The notes below the pieces were generated by a model that saw only the letters and a program-made list of their open reading frames with translations, made no database searches and was not told where the DNA came from. A DNA stretch of 64,000 nucleotides, taken from Wyeomyia smithii. Its lineage: Eukaryota > Arthropoda > Insecta > Diptera > Culicidae. Positions 24,696-36,117 of the stretch are shown here, piece after piece. The stretch spans positions 243,696,089-243,760,088 of the forward strand of contig NC_073695.1 in assembly GCF_029784165.1 (NCBI RefSeq), given 5' to 3'. Each line of letters starts with the position of its first letter. The stretch's first letter is position 1. The position numbers and the translations under genes were made by a program.

Positions 24696-25090
24696 CAGTC
24701 TAATTCCTATTATAGTTATTCTAGTTCTACTGAGCTATCTGTTATAACACTGTCCCCCGTGCGTCTTAGTTTGTGTAATATGCCGGCATAAGTTGTGTTG
24801 AGGTTGTCTACGTCAACCCTTCTGTTTACTGTGTTGAGGATACAATAAATATGGCACATCTTTAAGAATGGGAGATTTTTGGAGTGTGTGGCACTGTCTA
24901 CTATGCGTGTCTTGTCAAAATTAGATCTGTGTTGAGTGTTGATGCAATGTTCGATCAGTGACGTCTTTTCGCTCAGTTCTTTCAACTGGTGATTGTGTGT
25001 GTCTGTGTCAGTGTTGGCTTCCAATATATTGGTCAGTTTTTTTACATGGGATTTATGTCCTGATAGTCTACTTTTTAATTTGTTGGTAGT
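24696..25090 (-). pseudogene. Penelope-like element: GIY-YIG C-terminal remnant
   Basis: The minus-strand frame ending at 24716 reads TTNKLKSRLSGHKSHVK, then KTSLIEHC, then FDKTRIVD and a tail with DNLNTTYAGIL. This order (a KLK...GHKS segment, an EHC...H segment, then an F..IL-type segment) is that of the C-terminal GIY-YIG endonuclease in Penelope-like retroelements; it nicks target DNA for reverse transcription. The reverse transcriptase part is missing: the fragment stops at about 25090, where the RTE-type element begins on the opposite strand. More Penelope sequence might lie beyond 27120 (minus frame 27213-27569), but I cannot confirm it. Confidence 0.7.
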
Positions 25091-27117
25091 CGCAGCGATT
25101 CAGGAGGTTCGGTGGCCAAATTCCGGAGAAAGGGAATTCCGTGCAGTAGACCCTATTGCACGCACTTCTTTCAAGTACCACATCTACTACAGTGGCGGCA
25201 AAGCAGCGGAACGGGGCTTCGGTTTCGTAGTGCTGGGAAATCAGAAGACAAGAGTCATCCGGTGGAGGCCCGTAGATGACCGTATATGCGTGTTGAGGAT
25301 TAAGGGCAAATTCTTCAACTACAGTTTAATCAACACCTACGCACCGACAAACGACAAATCCGATGAAGTCAAAGATGAGTTCTATGACAAGCTTGAGCGA
25401 ATCTATGACGAGTGCCCAAAACACGACGTAAAAGTCGTCATCGGAGACGCAAACGCACAGGTTGGGAGGGAGGAATTCTTCCGTCCGGTCATTGGAAGGC
25501 ATAGCCTCCACTCGTCAACCAATGAAAACGGCCTGAGGCTGATAAACTTTGCCGCGGCCAGAGGAATGGCCATATATAGCTCCTATTTTCCACGTTTGAA
25601 TATTCGGAAACACACCTGGAGGCATCCAAATGAAGAAGCCTGCTCCCAGATCGATCACGTACTAATTGACGGTCGGCACTTTTCGGATGTTACTGATGTT
25701 AGGTCTTTACGGGGACCAAACATTGACTCTGACCATTAGAATACGCCAGAGAGCTGGATCAATACGCCAGAGAGCTGGATCAACGGATCGCAGAACAGAA
25801 GGAGGAAGGGGTGGAAGACATAAATGGGCTCATAAAGTGCATAAAGTGCTCTCCCGTATCCTGTTCTTCAGATTGAGACCGTTAACGGAATCCTTTGTTG
25901 GCGAATACCAGGCTGGTTTCCGACAGGGGCGTTCCACGGCGGATCAAATTTTCACCCTGCGACAGATCCTCGATAAGTTCCGGGAGTACAACTTACCGAC
26001 TCACCATCTGTTTGTGGACTTCAGGGCGGCATACGACTCAGTGAAAAGAAACGAGCTGTGGCAGATCATGCTGGAACACGGTTTCCCTACGAAACTAATT
26101 AAGCTGAGTCGTATGACACTGGAGGGATCAAAATCGTGCGTGCGGATAGCTGATGAGACATCAGCCGCGTTCGTAACGTTGGATGGACTGAAGCAGGGGG
26201 ATGCGCTCTTCAACTTACTGTTTAACATCGCTCTTGAGGGTGCAGTAAGAAGAGCAAATGTGAAAAGAAACGGTACGATCATCACGAAATCTCACATGCT
26301 TCTTGGCTTTGCGGACATCATCGATTTCATCGGTATCTACCGTAAGGCCGTGGAGGAGGCTTTCGTACCTTTTAAGAGAGAAGCAGCGAGATTGGGACTT
26401 GTCATTAACTCTGCCAAAACGAAGTACATGGTAGCTGGCAGAGAGCGTGGGAGTCCCCGTGGTGTTGGTGCTGAGGTGGAGATAGATGGCGAACGATTTG
26501 AAGTGGTTGACGAATTCGTTTATCTTGGTACGCTTGTGACATGTGACAACGATATGAGCCGTGAAGTGAAACAACGAGTTGCAGCTGCGAACAAGGCTTT
26601 CTACGGACTGCGTAACCAGCTAAGGTCCCGTAGTTTGCAAACTCGCACAAAACTAGCGCTGTATAGGACGCTGATACTCCCGGTGGCCCTTTACGGACAT
26701 GAAGCATGGACGCTGAAGGAAGCTGATCGACGAGTGCTCGGAGTTTTTGAGCGTAAAGTTCTGCGATCGATACTTGGCGGTAAATTGGAAAGTGGAGTGT
26801 GTCGCAGACGCATGAATCACGAGTTGTCCAGGTATACAAACATGCTGATATAGTGAAGGACATGTAGCCAGGATGCCTGACGAGAGAGCCGCCAAAACTA
26901 TCTTCAGTAGAGAACCAGGAAGAGGCCATCGACTCCGTGGTAGGCCTCGCATGCGGTGGATGTGCGCGGTGGAAGAAGATGCACGATCTGCTGGTGTAAG
27001 AGGCGACTGGAGAGCGGCTGTCCAAGACAGAAGAAGCTGGACATCTCTAATTCGTTCGGCCCTAGACCGGTTAACGGTCCGTTAGCCAACAAAGTAAAGT
27101 AAAAGTAAAGTAAGTAA
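25091..27117 (+). pseudogene. RTE-type non-LTR retrotransposon, endonuclease plus RT, dead
   Basis: The first part (to 25739) is an apurinic-type endonuclease: AAIQEVRW, INTYAPTNDKSDEVK, VVIGDANAQVG, then TWRHPN, QIDHVLID and a final SDH. The second part (about 25840-26853) is a reverse transcriptase: AGFRQGRSTADQI, motif A FVDFRAAYDSV, motif B GLKQGDALFNLL, but motif C reads FADI instead of FADD, losing one catalytic Asp. The linker and first RT motifs are deleted, replaced by a 20-bp tandem duplication near 25740. After a frameshift, 26868-27085 gives the usual tail (RMPDERAAK, RGRPRMRW). It ends in an AAGT-rich tail (27092-27117), typical of RTE elements. Clade assignment is from resemblance to CFDP2-like mosquito repeats. 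Confidence 0.75.
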
Positions 27118-27215
27118 GTCATTCCAATTTAACTGTTTTCACAGTCATTGCAAATGATTTGATAAATTATGTTACATCTGTCCAATTTGCATAGCAAACA
27201 TAGCTATGAAACTTA

Positions 27216-27324
27216 AGCAGGTATTACACGAAGCAAATATTTGCTATTTTTGGTACGGATTTTATTTTGTGCAAATAAAAATCGTACCAAAAATAGCAAA
27301 TATTCGCTTCGTCTAATACCTGCT
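27216..27324. mobile_element. Palindromic MITE with TTA target duplication
   Basis: The 109-bp element is almost entirely two arms beginning AGCAGGTATTA and ending TAATACCTGCT, including ATTTGCTATTTTTGGTACG and its inverse. TTA flanks both ends (27213-27215 and 27325-27327), as in PIF/Harbinger elements. Confidence 0.75.
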
Positions 27325-27327
27325 TTA

Positions 27328-30300
27328 CTTACATTAGAATTATGTCTAGTGGCAATGGTCAAGTTTAGAAATTCGTGTCTGAAGGTTTTGATTAGTCGAT
27401 CGGTGAGCTTACAGTAGTGATCGGTAAATGGTTTCGTTCGGTTGGTGATCCGGTATTGCCGCTGTTGGTTCGCTATTAGTTTGAAGCTAAGGAGTTGTGA
27501 TGCTGTTGTTTGTTGGGTGTGACAATCGGATAATAATATCGAAAACTTGAAAATGATAAAGTATTCCAAGTCATCGCAACTAACTAACGAGTTTCGTAGT
27601 CTGCATGTAAAGAAACTAGCTCTCTCTACGCGTCTTATTTTTAAAACCGTCTGATAGCGCGAATCGTCGCTGAGTTACGCATATTAGATTTCACTAGGGC
27701 CAGTATAAAAATGTTTGATCATGTTTCAAAAACAGCGCGTTGGATTTGTATCATGGTCTTAGCGATAATTTAAAACAATAACAGAAACAATAACAGAACA
27801 AAAAAAAATCTGAGTGAAAATGACAAAATATTCTAACGTCCACAACTGTTTTGTTTTTCACTTTACCATCACCAAATTTTGACAGATAATAATAAATATT
27901 GTCGTCTCCAATGTCTACAAAAATGAGATGTTTAAATTAGATACTTTTTGAGATATTTTAGATTTTGTGACAATTTGAAATTTTTGGCCCAGAAAAAAAA
28001 TTTACAGTGTATATATTTTTTCAGTCAATCAAACAAGTCGATTTTCTGATACAAAATATTTCATTCATCAGTCACATTTTTGGATAGGCCCTTTTAAAAC
28101 AGCAGTCGTGAGTCTACATGAAGAACTGATAGTATAGAATGAACTCTTTATCAACTGGAAACAACTGTGCAAAGTTTCAGCGAAATCGGAAATGGTCGAT
28201 CAGAATCGATTTGCGAAGTAGCGTGGACTTGCTCAGAAGCTACATTGTTCCCGATCAATAATTCAAAAAAAAAAACGTTAATGACGGCCGCCCAATAGGC
28301 CGGAAATAGGTCTTTTACCCTATAAGAAAACTTAGAAATGTAGATTACTTGTGTTTTACGTGTAAAAAATTTTCAGGAACACGATGAAATTATTAAATTT
28401 TAAGTCGTTGACTGAAAATCGCATTTCAATTTTCAAGTGCAATAGAAACATATCTGGCAACACTACCGCTCGAAATTGATATTTCATCTGAATTCCTTGT
28501 ACCAGTTTATTTCTTGATATACTATGTATGTGTAGCCACAATTTAAATGCTTAATAAGATAATGCTTTTTAACGAAAAATGATACATTTATCAAAAAAGG
28601 GATGGTCCCTTGAAGTGAGAGGTGATTCCAAGCACTAAAGTGGGAAATTTTGCATGGTGACATTATAAGAACAATTAATCAAATTTTGAGTTAATTTTTT
28701 AAGATTTGGATTCTTGGCCTTGCAGTTTCTGTCAATATTCCAAACAGAAATTTTCTTCACATCTGACGTTTCGGCTGTTGGTTGTGGCCTAGTTTGTTGG
28801 GCAAACAACGAATATTCTGGTATACGTTCACTTACAAAGATAGCGTTTGTGATTTAGCGTATGAGCGCAAAGCTAGGGCTATTGTTATCTATGTGAAATT
28901 TTGCAATTAGGTTTGGAGCTGTCGAGATAGGAATTTTTTTTAAACGGTTATTTTATTTGTGTTTGATGCTTTTACTATTCATTTATCGTTATTTGACTGT
29001 TCGTGCCCAGTACAACTTCAATGCAAGAGTTATAAAATTCAATGATCGTCATATTTAATGTTTATTTATTTATGAATTGCCTTAATACTTTTGATATTTT
29101 TAAAAGTCCTGACATTCTGAACATTATTGACACATTCGACTTCTCTGACAGTATGCACATTTTTACTAATTCATCAACTTCCAAAAGCAATAGTAACATT
29201 TCTCGTCATCTCGGATGATAATGTTCTCCTTGTTACTAAGCTAGGACGATACTTCCCGCCGGAAGTTTACCAGTGAAATAGAGCGACCAAAGGGATACTG
29301 GGATGTTTGAATTTCTTTTTTTTTTTCTACTCATCCCACAGTGTTTCATCCCAAGAGAACAACGACACAAATTTTCCATTCAGCCGTCAAGTATCTCTTC
29401 CCGCCTTGGGCTGCCTTCCTGCGTTCCTATCCTCTACTCATCGTCCAGGGAAAGTCAAATACCGCCACACGGAGACGAACGAAAGTCGATTTCTAATTTG
29501 AAAAGCACTCATCCGGCGACGCTTTCCTTTGTCGCAGCCTGCTATACTAGATTTCACATTCCGGTAAACTTCTCACCCCGAACCCCCCTTTCGCTTCCTG
29601 CTCGTTACCACTTGATCTGAGGTTGTCCTGTCGCTGTTGTCCTCTTATTCTCTTGATGAAAGTGAGGCGGTAAAGATCTATTGAGCCCATCAACAACCAA
29701 CAAGCGCCATCAAACCAAACTCCAAATGGTCCCATCGAGAGCAAAGTAGGCGGCAGGATATTCACAACTGAAACGAGCGGATATCGAGACAAAATGATGT
29801 TTTCCTCCCGCCTACTGCGCTTCTACCGGTAATGGGAAGCATCACAGCTCAGCCCGATTCGTAGCAAGCAAGCGACGAAGAGTGGTGCTGATTATGGTAG
29901 ATTTTGTACCTTTTTGCCGACTGGCTTTTTTATGGGATTTCGGTCCCAATTTGCGCTGTGTTATCATTTCCGCGCAATAATGCCGTTGACTTTTCATTAT
30001 ATCCTGCTTTTATGTGACTACCGGGCTGGCGGGCGACGTGTCACGGCAAGCAGCACCGCAGCGCACTAAATGCAGCTGTATTTCTGCATGTTGTGCATGT
30101 TGCACATGAGGCGGAAAAAGAGCCAGAAGAGATGCTGACTTTTGTGTCTGCCGTTTCAGAACTAATTCGCACCGACAAGGAAGCTGAATATGTGCGGTTC
30201 ACTTCGTGCAAGGCTGGCCGGTAGAATATGCCATGGTGACCACATTCGACCGGATTTAATTCGAGGAAACCGGCAATCGCACACTGTAAACTGCCCTTCA

Positions 30301-33129
30301 GGGGCAACATCTGCAAATCTACTGTATGTAGCGCTGAAAACGACTTCGACTCGATTAAACCAATAACAGTGCAAATCGGAGGGAACAAAATAAAACTGTA
30401 TAAATTATATATTGGGAAGGTCATAGCAAGCTTTGATGTCGCGTGTCGTGTTTCACGTATGTAGCTTAAGAGTACAAAGAATACAATAAATGTTTTTTTT
30501 TTTCGTTACAATTTTTCTCGCAAACCGTTTGTGTTCGTAGAATTACTCGCAAACCAAAGCAGAACAGATTTGTTTCAAATGGGGAAAACTGTTTCTTCGA
30601 GCGATCATTCCAACGAACGGTTGCAGGTGAATGTGCTCGAAGCACGTTTCATCTCCAGCATCCGAGGTACGGAGCAGCATCACGAGCGTGCAGTTCGGTG
30701 CGCTCCAGGTGGATGAAAGTGGAATGAATCCAGGACGTGTCGCTGGAAGCTCTCCTGTCTGGAGTGCCTAGTTAGAGCACAGTCCACGACAACAACACAT
30801 GAGCATGATTAGCGTACCTGACTGCTGCTGGTCCGCGATTCCCGCCAGCACTCAAAAGGGCTGAAGTAATAAAGTAAAGCACAGGAGAAAAAAAACGTAT
30901 CATCTTACATGTTCATATTTATGACAGCGCCTACTGCTCATTGCACTGCACGGACCGACGGCGATGGCCGATGAAAAGTTGAGCCGAAATGTGCCCAAGA
31001 GCTTAGAGCAGATTTTGTTTCTTCTTCATCGCATCCAAGCACGCCATACTGAAGCGACCGCTGTTTGGATAGGACTTTCCATTTCGTGCGCAAACATATC
31101 CCTGCTTTTCCATGATAGTTTATTCAATTAGACGACATGCACGTACACACATACCTTCAAGGCAACCTGACAGCAGTCGGATGATGGCAATAAAGTCGGG
31201 TACTCAGAACAAGAAGGGTTTTTTTTTTTTTGGTGTGGTAAGGAAAGGGGGGCATTTCAAATTAAAAAGCTATCTGATATCGGATTGCCCGATCGGGTGG
31301 AAAATCTAGTGGAATTGAAAAATGCGACTAAAAGCCGTGCCTTTCACCCGTCAGGTCCCGGTGATAAAGGTAGAATAATTTAATAGTGCGGATGGAATTT
31401 CGTTCACGATAGCTGAAGTTTATCCATTAACACGAAGCGTGAGACGAAAAGGGATCATCATCGAGCATCAAATCAACCGTTTTATCGAAACGCGCTAACC
31501 TAAGTGCGGCATCCTGTAATGCTCCCTTTTCTTTACACCGCGTGAGAAAACCCAACTTCGGTCATGCTGCTTCCCCGAGTGGAGTGGATAAGGTTCTACC
31601 GATAGCAGGAACGAAAAACGACTAGCGGACGCAATCCGATTAGTGGGATTAGCTCTAATTGCCCTTTTAGCCAGCGCCCCCGCAAAGGGTATCGTATATT
31701 TTACATTTATTGGCTGCGAGAAAGGATCGCACCATATCCGAGTAGGCGCTTCAGTTTCACCGCGGAGTGATTCTCGTTAGTGCTTTCTACAGTTTTTCGC
31801 ACTCCACCAAACCGTCGTCGTCGTAGTAGGCGGTGACGTTGGCGGTGGCGCTTGGTTGGAAAGCACCGCCTGTTATCGCCCAGAAAAAAAGTTGGATAAA
31901 CGTTTCTGATGGGAAACGCAGGTACGCGATGGGCTTAATCTTCCTTTAAACTCTCCTTGAGGATTATTGCGATACTTACGGACAAGAACGATTCAGATCA
32001 ATTGCTTTAATGAACCTTGGGCACTCCGTTCAGCGGCTTGCCGTTAGTCTCATTTATGGGGCAGACTTTCAATCTGTTTTTTTTTTCTGTTTCGTAAAAC
32101 AACCTCATTTGAATAACAATTTCCAGCCGGAATCGCTCAGTGGTCGTGGTCGTCTCTACGGAGCGGCCCCGTTTGGTTTGAATGGGTTCCGCCGTCTTTT
32201 GCCACGAAGAGGACGGAAAATTATGGCTGCATTCACCGCGAACATTCGCAAATTAAAACGATAAATAATTGCACCTGTGCCAAGGACACCAAGGACGCTT
32301 GTAATGTGAATGGCTTGATATTGTTTGTTTTTTTTTTCATTCGTTTCTCGGCGGAAAAAAGTGTCCTCCACAGTACGAAAGCTACCAGTCGTTAATGCCG
32401 ATTATGAATGAAATATCGCGGAGCAGTTCTATTGAGAGGAAATAACTGCTAGTTGGCAAAAAGTTTGTGGTGATAAAAAATAGAACCACTTGAAGAATAA
32501 AAATCGCAAGGGGGAGTGAATATGGATGGGTAACGAAAATTTGAGCTTGTAGATTATAAAAATCATATCTCATGGAGGACATGCATAATTTTATCATTTT
32601 GACTTTACGTTCCACATGATACTTATACTAAAATAAGGATGTTTCACAACTCATTCAAACGTCGTTAAAAAGGCGTCAAATCTGAAAAGCAGATAGTTGT
32701 GCATTTTATACAGTAGACTTAGAGCTGAAATTTATCCAAGCAACAAGTTGAATATATGCCGGACAAAACATATTACAATCTTTTTTTTTTCATGAACAAC
32801 AAGTAACTATCACAGTAAGCGTGGGATTTACAGAGTTCACTTGAAAATATCACGATAGTGCAACTCTTGGTAAAATTTCTAATATCAAAAATTGTCATAG
32901 GCGACACCCATAAATTAGGTAATGCAAAAAACCCAATTTTTCACCCCCATCCCCACATATGTGACGATACGTAACGCCAACACTTACCCCCTCATAAAAA
33001 TTACGTAACGCAGTGGAAGAATTTGCCTAATAAAAATGCTGTTCCCCCTGGTACCGCCGTTAGTGATTGCTTCAAGGAGAAGGGCGAGTGTGCTTTTAAT
33101 GCACCCCACGACAATTCGATAATATTTTG
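27328..33129. other. No gene recognised over 5.8 kb
   Basis: 27328-29280 is AT-rich with repeat-like pieces: 28440-28500 resembles 54390-54450 (CATAT(C/T)TGGCAACACT-type), and 28605-28740 resembles 59230-59420. 29280-32650 is GC-richer and free of obvious transposons. Frames there (29303-29620, 30041-30424, 32010-32264) have no known motif and overlap each other. 32905-33025 looks like a small TIR relic (ACCCATAAATTAGGTAA... and ACGTAACGC). This resembles intronic DNA. Confidence 0.5.
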
Positions 33130-33539
33130 ACTTTGCTACTTAAATGAAGGCAAGGTCAGCCTTCACTGGCATTTCGATGGTTGTTCCGTCGATTGATGCC
33201 TTGCAACGAAAGAACAATCTGGAAAGCAGCCGTGCTAACTGCACTCCAGCAACCCTCGTTTTCGCACATCCTTCCCACTATGTTTTCCGTAGTAGTACCC
33301 GGCCCGCTTACTGCCAACATTTCGCTTCCTACCCAAACAAATATCAGATGCTCAGCGGTTTCTTCCGCCTCTGCACATTGTGGTCACATTGGTGACTCCG
33401 CGAGTCCAAACTTGTGCAGGTACTGCTAAAAGCAGCCATGGCCTGATAGTATCTGTGTCAAGTGGAAGTTAACTTCTCCATGGCGCCTCTCGATCCTTCC
33501 GGTTATCTCCGGGATGAGTCGATGTGTCCAGCTACCTTT

Positions 33540-33572
33540 GGTAGAATTGGACCATTCCAATTCTACCAAAGG
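33540..33572. repeat. Small perfect hairpin in the R1 remnant
   Basis: TTTGGTAGAATTGG and its inverse CCAATTCTACCAAA flank a short ACCATT loop. It lies between the two halves of the C-terminal region and may mark a rearrangement junction. Confidence 0.7.
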
Positions 33573-33642
33573 ACGCATATTGCCTCGTAAGACACGGTTC
33601 GATACGCGCATGTGATCCTCAGGCACATGACTGCCGTGGGCA

Positions 33643-33676
33643 TTGGGAATGGGAATGGGAATGGGAATTGGGAATG
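33643..33676 (+). repeat. GGGAAT hexanucleotide repeat
   Basis: Five to six GGGAAT units. They introduce repeated Pro-Ile codons into a minus-strand frame, an artefact. Confidence 0.85.
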
Positions 33677-34985
33677 AATTTCTCGCCACTTTTGTATTGA
33701 AATGGATACCTACGTCACTTTGTTTTTTGATTTTTACAACGTACGAATAAGTAACAACGAAAAAGAAGATACCAAAAGATAGGTCTTCGAATAATGACCA
33801 ATTGGCATGAAAAACACATATTCGAAAAAATGGCCTTTACGTCACTTTGTCATCTCACGGCAGGTGAGCCTGTAGGTGCTTTCCAGTTTACCGCGGTAAC
33901 TGAAAGTACCCAACGCTTTCGATCACACGGGTCCGCCATACCTGAGTATGGACGTTGCCTTACGCCTGCTGCTAAATACCGCCGTGCTATTCGACATCAT
34001 GCGCGATAACGCGTATGGATAGTGCGGCTTTCAATGCCCCTTCTTTTATGTTGGAGTGCTACCTCGGCCGTCTTGATGACGGAGAGAATAGTATTCACCG
34101 TGGATTTACCTTTTAGGAAGCCGAACTGGTTGCTTGACAGACCGGCTTCACTCGGGGTGAATCTCACAAGTCTGTCGAGGATTACCCTCTCAAGCCACCT
34201 TGTGTTCTAGCCTACGGCAATAGAACCAGTCGCTGTCGCTTCCACTCATCCGGGAAGAGGCAGTCATTTAAGCATTTCTGCATGACCACCCTGAACATCC
34301 TGGGGGCTACCTTTATGGCCGTCTTAATGACCAGGTTCGAGATTCCGTCCGGTCCCGGTGCCTTGCTCACCTTCAGGCAGTTTGCGATCTCAATAAGTTC
34401 ACTATTCGTCACCCTCGCAGCATCCTCGGCCCTGCGCGGCTGCCGTCACTCGCTGTTTGCGGTGACTCAGCAGCCGGTGGCCAGGGGTTTGGCTCGTGGT
34501 GTGGGAAGAGTCCCTCAATGATCCGCTCCAACATCGCTGGTGATTGCTCCGCCGGGGCTGACGAGCCTCTGGTCTTGGCCGTAACGACCTTATAGGTGTC
34601 ACCCCATGGGTTCGTGTTGGCAATTCCGCAAAGTCTATAGAAACATGCTCGTTTACTAGCCTCTATCGCGCCTTCAAGCGTTATCTTAGTGGGTTTTAAT
34701 GCCGCTTGGCGCTCCGATCTTTGCGCATCGGTGCCCGTGCGTTGCATCATCCGCCTCGCGCGAAGGCACGCGCTATGGACGCCGGCTATCACGTCGATCC
34801 ACCAGTAAGTCGGTGGCCTTCCATCTCTCGGCTGACAAGACCTAGGCATGGTGGCGTCGCACGCCCGTGATAGTATAGCAAGAAGTTGGTCTGCCCTCCG
34901 GGGAGCCCTCTCTTCTTCGAGGTCCAATCTTATTGCTACCGCAAATACATCGGCATCAAAGTGCGATGTCTTCCAGCCGCGAGTG

Positions 34986-36117
34986 ATTGAGGTATTGGCC
35001 CTATCCGTCGCTTGCCGCCTCGTGTACAAGCTATTCGTTCTTTCTCGCTTTCTTTCTTGCTCGCATTTACTCCCGAGAACATATGCACACACTCCCGTCC
35101 ACTCTCCTCGTGTGTACCTACTCAACAACTCGCAAGAACGACCAGCCGAAAATAATTGTTTCAAGATGCTTTGCGACGGTTGCACTGCCGTTCTACGCAT
35201 ATTTGTCCCATGTTCCAAATCAAGCAAACGAGAAAAACGATGTTAAAGTTTTACAATGCCTTTACGCATTGCGCCAATGTGACAAATGCAGCCATGGGTT
35301 TTTAAGCAGTTTTACCTTGCAATAGACTGTTTCCAATAAATCTAGTTGAATGTTTTGCGGTTTAACACTCTTTTCCATAAAAATACCCACTGGGACAATA
35401 ATGCCGAGAAATTTGCCTACCAGTAGGTAATTTCTACGCATCCTAGTCCGCTTAAATGGCATGTCGGTGACCTTAAAAAGAAAATTCATATTCATACGAC
35501 GAATATTTTCTGTAAATGGTTGGGACTGCTGAAAAAGCGTCGAAAAGGCGGGGCTTAGAGCCGTATACAAACTTTTGGTAATTGTAACAAAGTGGTTTGT
35601 TAGAATATTCCGCTTTTTCGTATTAACTACTTGGTGATGTTTATACGAGAAACCAGAAACGTTTTCTTTGTTTGAAATTGTCACCGCAAGTCGTATTTTC
35701 ATTAACACATTCATAAATATTTTTCGTGACAAAATTCTAGAATAAAATATTTCTTTCGTGACCAACTCCCATAACTATTTTAGATTCTTTTTATTTCGAT
35801 GATAGAAATTAGAAATGACTCAATAAGTACATATAAAGTGATAACACACAAGAAGTTGGAATTGCGATAAACGCCAAAAGTTTTTTTCGAAACAATTCCA
35901 CTTTTATGGTGAAAGTATATCGCCTACCCCTAAAATTTTCATGCGCCTTTTTATCAATTAGGTTTTAAATAATATTCCGAAATTTTAAATATTTCAGAAA
36001 CAAAAAAATATTACATTTATTCCTCTTTTCAATCACAGGTCTGTTCTAATGCAACCCCTGTTATGAGGGGGGGGGGGGAGTTTGTAATGATTTATTTATG
36101 TACTAAAAATATCTATT
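34986..36117. other. No gene recognised
   Basis: The first 240 bp extend the R1 frame upstream on the minus strand with unrelated low-complexity sequence (CTTTCTTTCTTGCTCGC), so they are not part of R1. The 167-codon minus frame at 35262-35765 has no recognisable domain. A G run of about 14 lies near 36066. Confidence 0.45.

Larger units (their letters stand above)
33130..34985 (-). pseudogene. R1-clade non-LTR retrotransposon pol, internally deleted
   Basis: Read on the minus strand from 34985 down. The endonuclease-RT linker comes first (YWWIDVIAGVHSACLRARR, NPWGDTYKVV, LERIIEGLFP). The RT start SKAPGPDGI...WKRQRLVLLP (34212-34412) follows after a frameshift, then LSSNQFGFLKGKST near 34110. 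The RT palm including the catalytic box is deleted. A thumb segment (ILRYGGPVWSKAL) appears near 33930, then WTHRLIPEI...RRHGEVNFHLTQ (33440-33540) and a C-terminal C..C...H...C zinc knuckle near 33350-33420. This order matches R1 elements, which normally insert in 28S rDNA, though many relatives are dispersed. No rDNA flanks are visible here. It cannot move. Confidence 0.8.

Noticed and set aside
27213..27569. 118-codon minus frame as a Penelope N-terminus
   Set aside because: It begins inside the palindromic MITE and shows only vague resemblance, so it is mentioned as a test rather than annotated.
35262..35765. 167-codon minus-strand frame
   Set aside because: No recognisable domain, no promoter or splice context, and it sits between two broken retroelements. 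Left unannotated.
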